Numbered from the stretch's first letter, positions 43,703 through 52,340 are shown. The stretch: DNA of 64,000 nucleotides from Falsigemmobacter faecalis (GCF_003863335.1 NZ_RRAZ01000015.1:51292-115291); one strand, 5' to 3'. The notes: a model not told the origin generated them from the sequence alone. Numbers and translations are program-made.

Positions 43703-43732
43703 CTGCGTTGCAGAATAATTTCTGCGGTGCAG
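43703..43732. promoter_or_regulatory. Paired PhaR-like sites upstream of phaA
   Basis: CTGCGTTGCAG (43703-43713) and CTGCGGTGCAG (43722-43732) both fit CTGCN3GCAG, the form I recall for the PHB regulator PhaR of Rhodobacter sphaeroides. The centres are 19 bp apart with an AT-rich stretch between. They lie about 143-172 bp from the phaA start codon, just upstream of the proposed -35. Confidence 0.6.
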
Positions 43733-43853
43733 GAGTGCGCGGGCAGCCCGAAAGGGGTGAAATTTTGCGCGCCCGCCCGGGGCGGCGCCTGAATATTGCG
43801 CGGATCTTTCGGAAAACCGGGGGCGAGGGGCCAGAGCCTTCCCGAGAAATTCG

Positions 43854-43881
43854 TTGACCGCCTGGGGCGCTGGTGTAGCCT
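43854..43881 (+). promoter_or_regulatory. Putative promoter of the pyrimidine-degradation operon
   Basis: TTGACC (43854-43859) and TAGCCT (43876-43881) are separated by 16 bp, with TG two bases before the -10. The start would fall near 43888, inside the RutR-like palindrome. Confidence 0.45.
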
Positions 43882-43886
43882 CAGAC

Positions 43887-43902
43887 CTGACCGATTGGTC
43901 AG
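43887..43902. promoter_or_regulatory. RutR-like operator at the start of the pyrimidine operon
   Basis: CTGACCGATTGGTCAG is a perfect palindrome in its outer six bases on each side and matches the RutR consensus TTGACCANNTGGTCAA in TGACC...GGTCA and spacing. RutR is the TetR-family uracil-responsive repressor of pyrimidine catabolism. The site overlaps the predicted transcription start, a classic repressor position. No rutR gene is in the window. Confidence 0.65.
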
Positions 43903-43970
43903 ATTTGGATTCGGACATTACCAGGCGTGTAAGGGCAAAACGCCCCTGCCGCGACCCCGGGGAGCAAGCG

Positions 43971-45221
43971 ATGACGCCAGCCGGCCTGAACCTGCGGATT
44001 GATCCCGCAAGGCTGTGGGACAGTCTCGAAGAAATGGCCAAAGTGGGTCCTGGCATCGCCGGGGGCTGCAACCGCCAGACCCTGACCGATGCCGACAGCG
44101 AGGGGCGCCACCTCTTCCGCGCCTGGGCGGAAGCGGCGGGGATGACCATGAAGCTCGACCGCATGGGCAATATGTTCTTCCTGCGCGAGGGCGCAGAGCC
44201 GGGACTTTTGCCGGTGGCCATGGGCTCTCACCTTGATACCCAGCCGACGGGCGGGAAATACGACGGGGTTCTGGGGGTCTTAGGCGCGCTGGAAGTGGTG
44301 CGCACGCTCAATGATATGGGCGTCAGAACCCGTCATCCGATCATGATCACCAATTGGACCAATGAGGAGGGCGCGCGCTTCGCCCCCGCCATGCTGGCCA
44401 GCGGCGTCTATGCCGGGATGCTGACGGAAGACTATGCCAATGCCCGTCAGGACGCCGAGGGCAAGACCTTCGGGGCTGAGCTGGACCGCATCGGCTGGCG
44501 CGGCGAAGAGCCTGTCGGCGCAGAGAAATTCCACGCGATGTTTGAGCTGCACATCGAGCAGGGCCCGATCCTTGAGGCCAAAGCGAAAGACATCGGTGTT
44601 GTGACCCATGGCCAGGGCCTTTGGTGGCTGGAGATCACCTATACCGGCAAGGATGCGCATACCGGCTCAACGCCGATGTCGATGCGCGTCAACGCAGGCC
44701 GCGGCGTCGCGCAGATGATTGAGGCCGTCCATCAGATCGCCATGCGCCATCAGCCCGATGTGGTCGGCGCGGTGGGGCAGATGAATGTCTGGCCGAATTC
44801 GCGCAATGTGATCCCCGGCAAAGCGGTCTTCACGGTAGATATCCGCTCGCCCCATCAGGGCAAGCTCGATGCCATGCGCGCCGAAGTTGAACGCGCCGCC
44901 CGGGACATCGCGCGCGGCCTTGGCCTTGGGGTGGAGCTGGAGGCCGTCGGGCATTTTGATCCGGTCGCCTTTGATCCGGACCTTGTGAAGGTGGTGCGCG
45001 CGCAGGCTGAGGCGCTGGGCTTCAGCCATATGGATATCGTTTCAGGCGCGGGGCATGACGCCTGCTGGGTCAATCGCGTGGCCCCCACGGTGATGATTAT
45101 GTGCCCCTGCGTTGATGGCCTCAGTCACAATGAGGCAGAGAAGATCACCCCCGAATGGGCGGCGGCGGGCAGCGATGTGCTGCTGCATTCCGTTCTCGAA
45201 GTGGCGGGTGTGATCGCATGA
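43971..45221 (+). CDS. pydC: Zn-dependent carbamoyl-amidohydrolase (beta-ureidopropionase type)
   Basis: A 416-aa M20-fold amidohydrolase of the hydantoinase/carbamoylase family. Metal ligands are seen in MGSHLDTQPTGGKYDGVLG, NWTNEEGARFAPAM and FELHIEQGP, and the dimerisation part has GQMNVWPNSRNVIPG. In the reductive pyrimidine pathway it splits N-carbamoyl-beta-alanine to beta-alanine, CO2 and ammonia; allantoate or N-carbamoyl-amino acids are alternative substrates. Context (next gene dihydropyrimidinase, RutR-like site) favours the pyrimidine role. The start at 43971 has GGGGAG 6 nt upstream. Confidence 0.87.
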   Translation: MTPAGLNLRIDPARLWDSLEEMAKVGPGIAGGCNRQTLTDADSEGRHLFRAWAEAAGMTMKLDRMGNMFFLREGAEPGLLPVAMGSHLDTQPTGGKYDGVLGVLGALEVVRTLNDMGVRTRHPIMITNWTNEEGARFAPAMLASGVYAGMLTEDYANARQDAEGKTFGAELDRIGWRGEEPVGAEKFHAMFELHIEQGPILEAKAKDIGVVTHGQGLWWLEITYTGKDAHTGSTPMSMRVNAGRGVAQMIEAVHQIAMRHQPDVVGAVGQMNVWPNSRNVIPGKAVFTVDIRSPHQGKLDAMRAEVERAARDIARGLGLGVELEAVGHFDPVAFDPDLVKVVRAQAEALGFSHMDIVSGAGHDACWVNRVAPTVMIMCPCVDGLSHNEAEKITPEWAAAGSDVLLHSVLEVAGVIA

Positions 45222-45342
45222 TCCCTGCCGCCCCGGCACTCTCAGGGGCGGCTTTGACGACACGACTATTCGGCGGCCCGCTCTCTCGCAGACAGCGGCC
45301 CGGAAGACTGTTGCCTGCAAGAAGGACGGGGGAGGGCTCACA

Positions 45343-46797
45343 ATGGCCAGCACGGTGATTAAGGGCGGCACGATTGTCACGGCGGATCTCAGCTATGAGG
45401 CTGATGTGAAGATTGAGGGGGGCACGATCGTTGAGATCGGCAAAAACCTCAGCGGTGACAAGGTGCTGGACGCGGCAGGCTGCTATATCATGCCGGGCGG
45501 GATTGACCCCCATACCCATCTGGAAATGCCCTTCATGGGCACCTATTCGGCGGATGATTTCGAAAGCGGCACCCGCGCGGCGGTCGCAGGCGGCACCACC
45601 TGTGTCATCGATTTCGTGCTGCCCGATCAGGGCCAGGGTCTGATGGAGGCCGCGCAGCGCTGGCACAATAAATCCACCCGCGCGCATTGCGATTACAGCT
45701 TTCACATGGCGATCACCTGGTGGGGTGAAAAGGTCTGGGAAGATATGGCCGAAAGCGTGAAGGCGGGCATGACCTCTTTCAAGCATTTCATGGCCTATAA
45801 AGGCGCGCTCATGGTCAATGACGATGAGATGTTCCAGTCCTTCCGGCGGGTGGGCGATCTTGGCGGTCTGGCCATGGTCCATGCTGAAAACGGCGATGTG
45901 GTGGCCGAACTCACCGCGCGGCTGCTGGCCGAGGGCAACACCGGCCCCGAAGGTCACGCCTATTCCCGCCCGCCTCAGGTTGAGGGAGAGGCCACCAACC
46001 GCGCCATTATGATCGCCGATATGGCGGGGGTGCCGCTTTATGTCGTGCACACCAGCTGCGAAGACAGCCATGAGGCGATCCGGCGCGCGCGTCAGGCCGG
46101 AAAGCGCGTCTGGGGCGAGCCGCTGATCCAGCATCTGGTGCTGGATGAAAGCGAATATTTCAACGCCGACTGGGATCACGCCGCGCGGCGGGTGATGTCA
46201 CCGCCCTTCCGCAATAAGCTGCATCAGGACAGCCTCTGGGCCGGGTTGCAGTCAGGCTCGCTGAGTTGTGTGGCGACCGATCACTGCGCCTTTACCACCG
46301 ATCAGAAACGCACGGGCCTGGGGGATTTCTCAAAGATCCCGAATGGCACCGGGGGGCTGCAGGACCGTCTGCCGGTGCTTTGGGCCCAGGGCGTGAATAC
46401 GGGGCGGCTGACGCCCAATGAATTTGTCGCCGTCACCTCGACCAATATTGCCAAGATCCTGAATATGTACCCGAAAAAGGGCGCAGTCCTTGTCGGGGCC
46501 GATGCGGATCTGGTGATTTGGGATCCGCAAAAAGAGGGGGTGGTTTCTGCCGCGAGCCAGGAATCGAGCATCGATTACAACGTCTTTGAGGGCCAGAAAC
46601 TGAAGGGCCTGCCGCGCTATACCCTGAGCCGCGGGCGGGTGGCTTTTGAAGACGGCAAAGTGCAGCCCGAGCCGGGCTGGGGCCAGTTCACCCCACGCGC
46701 GCCGCGCCCGGCGGTGAACCGCGCGCTTTCGGCCTGGAAGGAACTCAGCGCGCCGCGCCCGGTCCGCCGCAGCGGCATCCCCGCCAGTGGCGTGTGA
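45343..46797 (+). CDS. hydA: Dihydropyrimidinase
   Basis: Opens dihydrouracil or dihydrothymine rings (and hydantoins) to N-carbamoyl-beta-amino acids, 484 aa. Metal ligands His57 and His59 are in GGIDPHTHLEMPFMGT; the SFKHFMAYKG stretch (145-154) supplies the carboxylated lysine that bridges the zincs; later HTSCEDSH and ATDHCAFTTDQK provide the remaining ligands. The Shine-Dalgarno GGGAGGG is strong. It is 121 bp after pydC, and no promoter is evident between, so they are probably one transcript. Confidence 0.94.
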   Translation: MASTVIKGGTIVTADLSYEADVKIEGGTIVEIGKNLSGDKVLDAAGCYIMPGGIDPHTHLEMPFMGTYSADDFESGTRAAVAGGTTCVIDFVLPDQGQGLMEAAQRWHNKSTRAHCDYSFHMAITWWGEKVWEDMAESVKAGMTSFKHFMAYKGALMVNDDEMFQSFRRVGDLGGLAMVHAENGDVVAELTARLLAEGNTGPEGHAYSRPPQVEGEATNRAIMIADMAGVPLYVVHTSCEDSHEAIRRARQAGKRVWGEPLIQHLVLDESEYFNADWDHAARRVMSPPFRNKLHQDSLWAGLQSGSLSCVATDHCAFTTDQKRTGLGDFSKIPNGTGGLQDRLPVLWAQGVNTGRLTPNEFVAVTSTNIAKILNMYPKKGAVLVGADADLVIWDPQKEGVVSAASQESSIDYNVFEGQKLKGLPRYTLSRGRVAFEDGKVQPEPGWGQFTPRAPRPAVNRALSAWKELSAPRPVRRSGIPASGV

Positions 46798-46806
46798 GGG
46801 GGGCTC

Positions 46807-47502
46807 ATGAAAACGGCACTCATCATGGCAGGCGGCAGCGGCATGGGGGCAGCCTCTGCCCGGGCGCTGGCGGAGGAAGGCTACCGCGTCGGGATCCTGT
46901 CTTCCTCGGGCAAAGGCGAGGCGCTGGCGGCGGAGCTGGGCGGCATCGGGGTCACCGGCTCCAACCGCTCAGAGGCGGATCTGCGCGGGCTGGTCGATCG
47001 GGCGATGGAGCAATGGGGCCGCATCGATGTGCTGGTCAACTCAGCCGGGCACGGGCCGAAAGGGCCGCTGCTGGATCTGACGGAAGACGACTGGCGCGAG
47101 GGCTTTGACATCTATTTCCTGAATGTGGTGCGGGCCGTGCGGCTGGTCACCCCGGTCATGGAGCGTCAGGGCGGCGGGGCGATTGTGAATATCTCGACCG
47201 CCTGGGTGGCGGAGCCCTCGGATATGTTCCCGACCTCGGCGGTGGCGCGCTCAGGGCTGAGCGCTTTTACCAAACTTTTTGCCGATCAATATGCGGCCCA
47301 GGGCATCCGGATGAACAATGTGCTGCCAGGCTGGATCGACAGCCTGCCGATGAAGGAGGAGCGCGCGGGGTCAGTGCCGATGAAGCGCTACGGCACGGCG
47401 GAAGAGATCGGCAAAACGGTGGCTTTTCTGGCCTCTGAGGCGGCGGGTTACATCACCGGCCAAAGCCTGAGGGTCGACGGCGGGCTGATGAGAAGCGTTT
47501 GA
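46807..47502 (+). CDS. SDR-family protein with altered YxxxK active site
   Basis: A 231-aa short-chain dehydrogenase/reductase. The cofactor-binding GGSGMGAASA is at 9-18, VLVNSAGHG (76-83) stands for the NNAG motif, and Ser130 occupies the catalytic Ser position. However, where the catalytic YxxxK is expected the sequence is SAVAR (Ser144, Arg148), so both the Tyr and the Lys are replaced. It may be a reductase with changed chemistry, a binding protein, or a lyase. In context, a role with malonic semialdehyde or a dihydropyrimidine derivative is conceivable but unproved. It begins 9 bp after hydA. Confidence 0.8.
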   Translation: MKTALIMAGGSGMGAASARALAEEGYRVGILSSSGKGEALAAELGGIGVTGSNRSEADLRGLVDRAMEQWGRIDVLVNSAGHGPKGPLLDLTEDDWREGFDIYFLNVVRAVRLVTPVMERQGGGAIVNISTAWVAEPSDMFPTSAVARSGLSAFTKLFADQYAAQGIRMNNVLPGWIDSLPMKEERAGSVPMKRYGTAEEIGKTVAFLASEAAGYITGQSLRVDGGLMRSV

Positions 47503-47555
47503 TCTGACACCAGAACCCGACCGTCAGAGTTCGGGACATGCGACACGGGTGAGCG

Positions 47556-48353
47556 ATGAAGGATACACTAAGCCTGGCCGAGCCGGTGATCGAAGCCGAA
47601 GGGCTGAACCTGATTTTTCAGGCCGCAGACGGCCCGGTTCAGGCGCTGCGCGATGTCTCACTGACGATCCGCAAGGGGGAGTTCGTGAGTTTCATCGGCC
47701 CCTCCGGCTGCGGGAAAACCACCTTTCTGCGCTGCATCGCCGCGCTGGAGAAACCCAGCTCGGGGCGGCTGACGGTGAATGGCCTCTCGCCCGAGGCGGC
47801 GCGGCAGAGCCGGGCCTATGGCTATGTCTTTCAGGCGGCGGGGCTTTATCCCTGGCGCACCATCGCCGGAAATATCCGCCTGCCGCTGGAGATCATGGGT
47901 TTTTCCAGGGCCGATCAGGCAGAGCGGGTGCAAAGGGTGCTGGAGCTGGTCGATCTTCAGGGCTTTGGCAAAAAGTTTCCCTGGCAGCTGTCAGGCGGCA
48001 TGCAGCAGCGCGCCTCAATCGCGCGGGCGCTGGCCTTTGATGCCGATATTTTGCTGATGGATGAGCCCTTTGGCGCTTTGGATGAGATCGTGCGCGACCG
48101 TCTGAACGAAGAGCTTTTGAAGCTCTGGGCGGCGACGGGAAAGACCGTGGGGTTCGTGACCCATTCGATCCCGGAGGCGGTCTATCTTTCGACCCGCATC
48201 GTGGTGATGAGCCCGCGTCCGGGGCGGATTACCGATGTTATCGAGAGCCCCTTCGGGCGCGAGCGGCCTTTGGAGATCCGCGACAGTCCGGAGTTTCTGG
48301 CTATCGCCAACCGCGTGCGGGAAGGGTTGCGGGCGGGGCATATCGATGAGTGA
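47556..48353 (+). CDS. ABC importer ATPase (pyrimidine/hydantoin-type, SsuB/ThiZ-like)
   Basis: A 265-aa ATPase with Walker A GPSGCGKTTFL (near 49), signature LSGGMQQRASIARA and Walker B ILLMDEPFGALDE. The sequence belongs to the nitrate/taurine/thiamine-precursor importer group, with FQAAGLYPWRTIAGNI in the Q-loop region. With the two permeases and the binding protein downstream it forms a complete importer, probably bringing in a pyrimidine or a hydantoin-like compound. A hairpin with repeat copy D separates it from the first permease. Confidence 0.9.
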   Translation: MKDTLSLAEPVIEAEGLNLIFQAADGPVQALRDVSLTIRKGEFVSFIGPSGCGKTTFLRCIAALEKPSSGRLTVNGLSPEAARQSRAYGYVFQAAGLYPWRTIAGNIRLPLEIMGFSRADQAERVQRVLELVDLQGFGKKFPWQLSGGMQQRASIARALAFDADILLMDEPFGALDEIVRDRLNEELLKLWAATGKTVGFVTHSIPEAVYLSTRIVVMSPRPGRITDVIESPFGRERPLEIRDSPEFLAIANRVREGLRAGHIDE

Positions 48354-48366
48354 TCTGCCCAAAGAC

Positions 48367-48440
48367 AGGGGGGCTGCCTGCCCCCCTCTTGCCCCTGCGG
48401 GTCAATTCACCCCCCGGGAGTATTTTGAAAAAGCCAAAGC
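48367..48440 (+). repeat. Intergenic repeat copy D with hairpin, inside the importer operon
   Basis: AGGGGGGC (48367-48374) pairs with GCCCCCCT (48380-48387), then the core GGGAGTATTTTGAAAAAGCC and AAAGC (48417-48440) follows. This copy lies inside an operon, between the ATPase and the first permease, not only at operon ends, so it may adjust expression within the transcript. Confidence 0.6.
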
Positions 48441-48470
48441 CTTCGCGCGGTTCTTACGGAGGGCGGGGCG

Positions 48471-49364
48471 ATGAGGGCGCTGGTGCCGGTTCTGACGGTG
48501 GTGGCGGCGATTCTCGCGCTTTGGTATCTGGCGGCGATCTGGCTGAACGCGGATTGGGCGCGCGATCAGGCGCAGCGCGCGGGGGCGGACCTGCCCTTTT
48601 CTGAGCTGGTCAGCCAGACCCTGTCGCAGGAGCGGCCGAAACTGCCCGCCCCGCATCAGGTCGCCCAGGAGTTTCACAAGCTGACCTGGGAGGAAGAGAC
48701 CGAGGGCCGCCGGGGCTTTGTGAAATCCGGCAGCTTTTCCAACCGCGGGTTGATCCATCACGCGCTGGCGACGCTGACGGCTACGGCTTTTGGCTTTGTG
48801 ATCGGCTCGGGCTTTGGGATCCTGCTGGCGGTGGGGATCGTCCACAACCGCGCCATGGATCTGAGCGTGATGCCCTGGGCGATTGCCAGCCAGACCGTGC
48901 CCATCGTGGCGATCGCGCCGATGATCATTGTGGTGCTGAACTCGGTCGGTGTGGCGGGGCTGATCCCCAAGGCGATCATTGCGGCCTATTTAAGTTTCTT
49001 TCCTGTGGTGGTCGGCATGGTGAAGGGGCTGCGCAGTCCCGATGCCATGCAGACCGACCTTTTGCGGACCTGGAATGCCAGCGGCTTTCAGGCGCTGATG
49101 CGGCTCAGGCTGCCCTCTTCGGTGCCTTTTCTCTTTGCCTCGCTGAAGGTGGGGATCGCGGCGGCGCTGGTGGGCACCATTGTCGCGGAGCTGCCGGTCG
49201 GGGGCGCGGGGCTTGGCACGCGGCTGCTGGCGGGAAGCTATTACGGGCAGACCATTCAGATCTGGGCCACGCTGATCGCGGCGGCGCTGCTGGCGCTGCT
49301 GATGGTGGGGGCTGTGGGGCTGGTGCAGCGGCTGACGCTGAAACGGATGGGGTTCCGGGCATGA
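48471..49364 (+). CDS. ABC importer permease 1
   Basis: A 297-aa BPD_transp_1 permease with an N-terminal membrane segment (3-22), a cytoplasmic/periplasmic loop of about 70 residues, then five helices. The coupling-helix region is LLRTWNASGFQALMRLRLPSSVPFLF, matching the EAA loop of the nitrate/taurine group. The large hydrophilic insertion at about 35-85 (LPFSELVSQTLSQERP) is longer than in SsuC. It overlaps the next permease by 4 bp (ATGA). Confidence 0.88.
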   Translation: MRALVPVLTVVAAILALWYLAAIWLNADWARDQAQRAGADLPFSELVSQTLSQERPKLPAPHQVAQEFHKLTWEEETEGRRGFVKSGSFSNRGLIHHALATLTATAFGFVIGSGFGILLAVGIVHNRAMDLSVMPWAIASQTVPIVAIAPMIIVVLNSVGVAGLIPKAIIAAYLSFFPVVVGMVKGLRSPDAMQTDLLRTWNASGFQALMRLRLPSSVPFLFASLKVGIAAALVGTIVAELPVGGAGLGTRLLAGSYYGQTIQIWATLIAAALLALLMVGAVGLVQRLTLKRMGFRA

Positions 49365-50305
49365 GGGCTTGGCTGAAACCGGTGATCTATGGGGCAGGGG
49401 GCAGTCTGCTGCTCCTTGGCCTGGCAGCGCTTTTCCGCGAGGGGCCGCGCAATCTTCTCGCCGACGGGCGGTTCTGGCTTTTGTTTGCGATCTGGGGTGC
49501 GGCCTGGGCGGTCAATGCAAAGATCGCCGATTGCGCGCTGCGCAGTGCGACCCGTGGCGGTGTGGCGCTTTTGTTCGGGGCCACACTTTTGCTGCTGTGG
49601 GAGGTGACGGTGCGGGTCTATCAGATCTCGCCGGTGATCCTGCCCGCGCCTTCGGCGGTGGCGGCGCAGTTTGTGGCTTCGGGTCCGATCCTTTGGGCGG
49701 ATTTCGTGCAGACGATCCTGAAGGGCGCGCTGTCGGGCTGGGTGATCGGGTGCAGCGTCGCTTTGCTGACGGCGGTGCTGATCGACCGCTCGCCCTTTTT
49801 GCAGCGCGGGCTTTTGCCGGTGGGGAATTTCGTGGCGGCGCTGCCGATCGTTGGCATCGCGCCGATCCTGGTGATGTGGTTCGGCTTTGACTGGCACTCT
49901 AAGGCGGCGGTGGTCGTCGTCATGGTCTTTTTCCCGATGCTGGTGAACTGCGTCGAAGGGCTGAAGGCCGCCGATCCCATGCAGCGCGATCTGATGCAGA
50001 CCTGGGGCGCGGGCTGGGGGCAGTCGCTTTTGAAACTGCGGCTGCCTGCGGCCATGCCCTTTATTTTCAACGGGTTGAAGATCGCGGGAACCCTGGCGCT
50101 GATCGGGGCGATTGTGGCGGAGTTCTTTGGCTCTCCGGTGGTGGGCATGGGCTTTCGGATCTCGGCTGAGGCCGGGCGGATGCGGCTTGATATGGTCTGG
50201 GCGGAAATTCTGGTCGCGGCACTCGCCGGGACTGCGCTTTACGGGGCAATCGCCCTGGCGGAGAAACGGGTGACATTCTGGCACCCGTCACAACGAGGCC
50301 GCTGA
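49361..50305 (+). CDS. ABC importer permease 2
   Basis: A 314-aa permease with two extra N-terminal helices (about 10-25, 35-50) before the standard core. The EAA loop is LMQTWGAGWGQSLLKLRLPAAMPFIF. Two different permeases imply a heterodimeric channel. It ends 25 bp before the binding-protein gene, with ACAGGAGAGG as a strong Shine-Dalgarno for that gene. Confidence 0.88.
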   Translation: MRAWLKPVIYGAGGSLLLLGLAALFREGPRNLLADGRFWLLFAIWGAAWAVNAKIADCALRSATRGGVALLFGATLLLLWEVTVRVYQISPVILPAPSAVAAQFVASGPILWADFVQTILKGALSGWVIGCSVALLTAVLIDRSPFLQRGLLPVGNFVAALPIVGIAPILVMWFGFDWHSKAAVVVVMVFFPMLVNCVEGLKAADPMQRDLMQTWGAGWGQSLLKLRLPAAMPFIFNGLKIAGTLALIGAIVAEFFGSPVVGMGFRISAEAGRMRLDMVWAEILVAALAGTALYGAIALAEKRVTFWHPSQRGR

Positions 50306-50330
50306 GCGGCCCGACAGGAGAGGTGTTGCA

Positions 50331-51308
50331 ATGAAAAACTGGATGCTTTCAGCAGCTTCCGTGCTGGCCCTCACGGGGGCGGCCCAGGCGGCAGAAGATG
50401 TGACGCTGCAGCTGAAATGGGTGACCCAGGCGCAGTTCGCGGGCTATTTCGTGGCGCTGGATAAGGGCTTTTACGAAGAAGAGGGGCTCAATGTCACCAT
50501 CAAGCCGGGCGGGCCGGATGTGGCGCCGGTGCAGGTGCTGATGGGCGGCGGCGCGGATGTCATGGTGGACTGGCTGCCCTCGGCGCTGGCGGCACGTGAG
50601 CAGGGCGCCCCGGTTGTCAATATCGCGCAGCCCTTTAAGTCTTCGGGCATGATGCTGACCTGTCTGAAGGAATCCGGCGTCGCCACCCCGGCGGATTTTA
50701 AGGGCAAGACCCTTGGCGTCTGGTTTGGCGGCAATGAATATCCCTTCCTGAACTGGATGAGCCGCCTGAACCTGAAGACCGATGGCTCTGATGTGACGGT
50801 GCTCAAGCAGGGCTTCAACGTCGATCCGCTGTTGCAAAAACAGGCCGCCTGTATCTCAACCATGACCTATAACGAATATTGGCAGGTCATTGATGCGGGG
50901 GTGAAGCCTGAGGATCTGATCACCTTCAAATATGAAGATGAGGGCGTCGCGACCCTCGAAGACGGGCTTTATGTCATTGAGGACAAGCTGAAAGATCCGG
51001 CCTTTGTGGAGAAGATGGCGAAATTCGTCCGCGCCTCGATGAAGGGCTGGAAATACGCCGAAGAGCATCCGGATGAAGCGGCGGAAATGGTTCTGGAAAA
51101 CGACGAAACCGGGGCGCAGACCGAGGAGCATCAAAAACGCATGGCGCGCGAAGTGGCCAAGCTGACCGCAGGTTCAAACGGGGCGCTGATTGAGGCCGAT
51201 TATGACCGGACGGTCGCGGCGCTGATGGCCGGTGGCTCTGATCCGGTGATCACCAAAAAACCCGAAGGGGCCTGGACCCATGCGGTCACGGATCTGGCGC
51301 TGAAATAA
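50331..51308 (+). CDS. THI5/NMT1-like substrate-binding protein
   Basis: A 325-aa periplasmic binding protein. The signal peptide is MKNWMLSAASVLALTGAAQA (cleavage after 20). The mature protein starts with TLQLKWVTQAQFAGYFVALD, the hallmark of the NMT1/THI5 group (ThiY-like), followed by GFYEEEGLNVTIKPGGPD. Relatives bind thiamine-pyrimidine precursors, riboflavin or other pyrimidine-like ligands; in this operon uracil, dihydropyrimidine or hydantoin is the natural guess. It closes the operon before a 14-bp-stem terminator. Confidence 0.9.
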   Translation: MKNWMLSAASVLALTGAAQAAEDVTLQLKWVTQAQFAGYFVALDKGFYEEEGLNVTIKPGGPDVAPVQVLMGGGADVMVDWLPSALAAREQGAPVVNIAQPFKSSGMMLTCLKESGVATPADFKGKTLGVWFGGNEYPFLNWMSRLNLKTDGSDVTVLKQGFNVDPLLQKQAACISTMTYNEYWQVIDAGVKPEDLITFKYEDEGVATLEDGLYVIEDKLKDPAFVEKMAKFVRASMKGWKYAEEHPDEAAEMVLENDETGAQTEEHQKRMAREVAKLTAGSNGALIEADYDRTVAALMAGGSDPVITKKPEGAWTHAVTDLALK

Positions 51309-51316
51309 GCCTCAGC

Positions 51317-51354
51317 AAACCGCCCCCCGGAGGTGATCCGGGGGGCGGTTTTGT
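51317..51354. terminator. Bidirectional terminator between the pyrimidine operon and the kinase gene
   Basis: AAACCGCCCCCCGG (51317-51330) pairs with CCGGGGGGCGGTTT (51338-51351) across 7 nt, with T-run TTTTG on the plus side and AAA on the other. It serves both the binding-protein gene and the convergent kinase gene, whose stop begins at its edge. Confidence 0.9.
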
Positions 51355-52340
51355 TACAGAAGTCCGGCTTTGCGGAAGAGGTCGAGCACGCTTTCATCGG
51401 GGCGGGCACCGAAATGGGTGATCACCTCGGCGGCGGCGATGCAGCCCATGCGGCCTGCGGTTTCCAGATCGCGCCCGGTGGCGAGACCATAAAGGAAGCC
51501 AGCGGCGAATTGATCACCCGCGCCGGTGGTATCGAGCGGCGCGATGCGGCTGACCGGCACGTCGATTGAGGTCGCGCCCTGACGGATCGTCACGCCTTCG
51601 CCCGAGCGGGTGCAGACCACCAGCGGACACTGCGCGGCGGCCAGATCCAGCGCCTCGGTCAGGGTTTCGGTCTGATAAAGCGCCGCCCATTCGTGCTCAT
51701 TGCCGATGACGAAATCGAGCTCCTGCACCAGGGCGCGGAAATCCCCGCGGTGGCGGTCGACGCAGAAGGGGTCCGAGAGCGACAGCCCCGCACGGCCGCC
51801 CGCCTCACGGCACAGGCGCGCCGCTTTCAGAAAGGCCGCTTTGCCGGGGTCTTTGTCGAAAAGATAGCCCTCAAGGAAGAGGATCTCACTGTCGCGGATC
51901 ACCTCTTCGGGCAGATCTTCGGGGCCGAATTCCGCCGAGATGCCAAGATAGGTGTTCATCGAACGCTCACCATCGGGCGAGACGAAGATCATGCAGCGCG
52001 AGGTGGGAAGCGTTGCATGTTGCACCGGCGCGACCGGAAAGGCGATGCCTTCGGCGGCCAGGGCATCAACGGCGAAATGGCCGATCTCATCGGCGGCCAC
52101 TTTGCCGATACAGGCGGTGCGCAGACCAAGCGCGCCCAGGCCCGCGACGGTATTGCCGACCGAGCCGCCGGGGATCTGGCTGCGATCCTCCATGCCGGCA
52201 TAAAGCGCCTCGCAGCGCGCCTGATCGACCAGGGTCATGACGCCTTTGGTGATGCCCAGAGCGGCGAGGCCCTCGTCGTCCATGCGGGTAAGCACATCGA
52301 CAATGGCATTGCCGATGCCGGTGACCTGATAGGATTTCAT
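51354..52340 (-). CDS. PfkB-family carbohydrate/adenosine kinase
   Basis: A 328-aa ribokinase-fold sugar kinase. The N-terminal GGSVGNTVAGLGALG lies near 58-72, and the C-terminal ATP/anion-hole signature PLDTTGAGDQFAAGF near 268-282 holds the catalytic Asp. Relatives in alphaproteobacteria are usually called adenosine kinase; I infer nucleoside or sugar phosphorylation without certainty. Its ATG overlaps the stop of nth (ATGA), so translation is coupled. Confidence 0.88.
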   Translation of the reverse strand: MKSYQVTGIGNAIVDVLTRMDDEGLAALGITKGVMTLVDQARCEALYAGMEDRSQIPGGSVGNTVAGLGALGLRTACIGKVAADEIGHFAVDALAAEGIAFPVAPVQHATLPTSRCMIFVSPDGERSMNTYLGISAEFGPEDLPEEVIRDSEILFLEGYLFDKDPGKAAFLKAARLCREAGGRAGLSLSDPFCVDRHRGDFRALVQELDFVIGNEHEWAALYQTETLTEALDLAAAQCPLVVCTRSGEGVTIRQGATSIDVPVSRIAPLDTTGAGDQFAAGFLYGLATGRDLETAGRMGCIAAAEVITHFGARPDESVLDLFRKAGLL

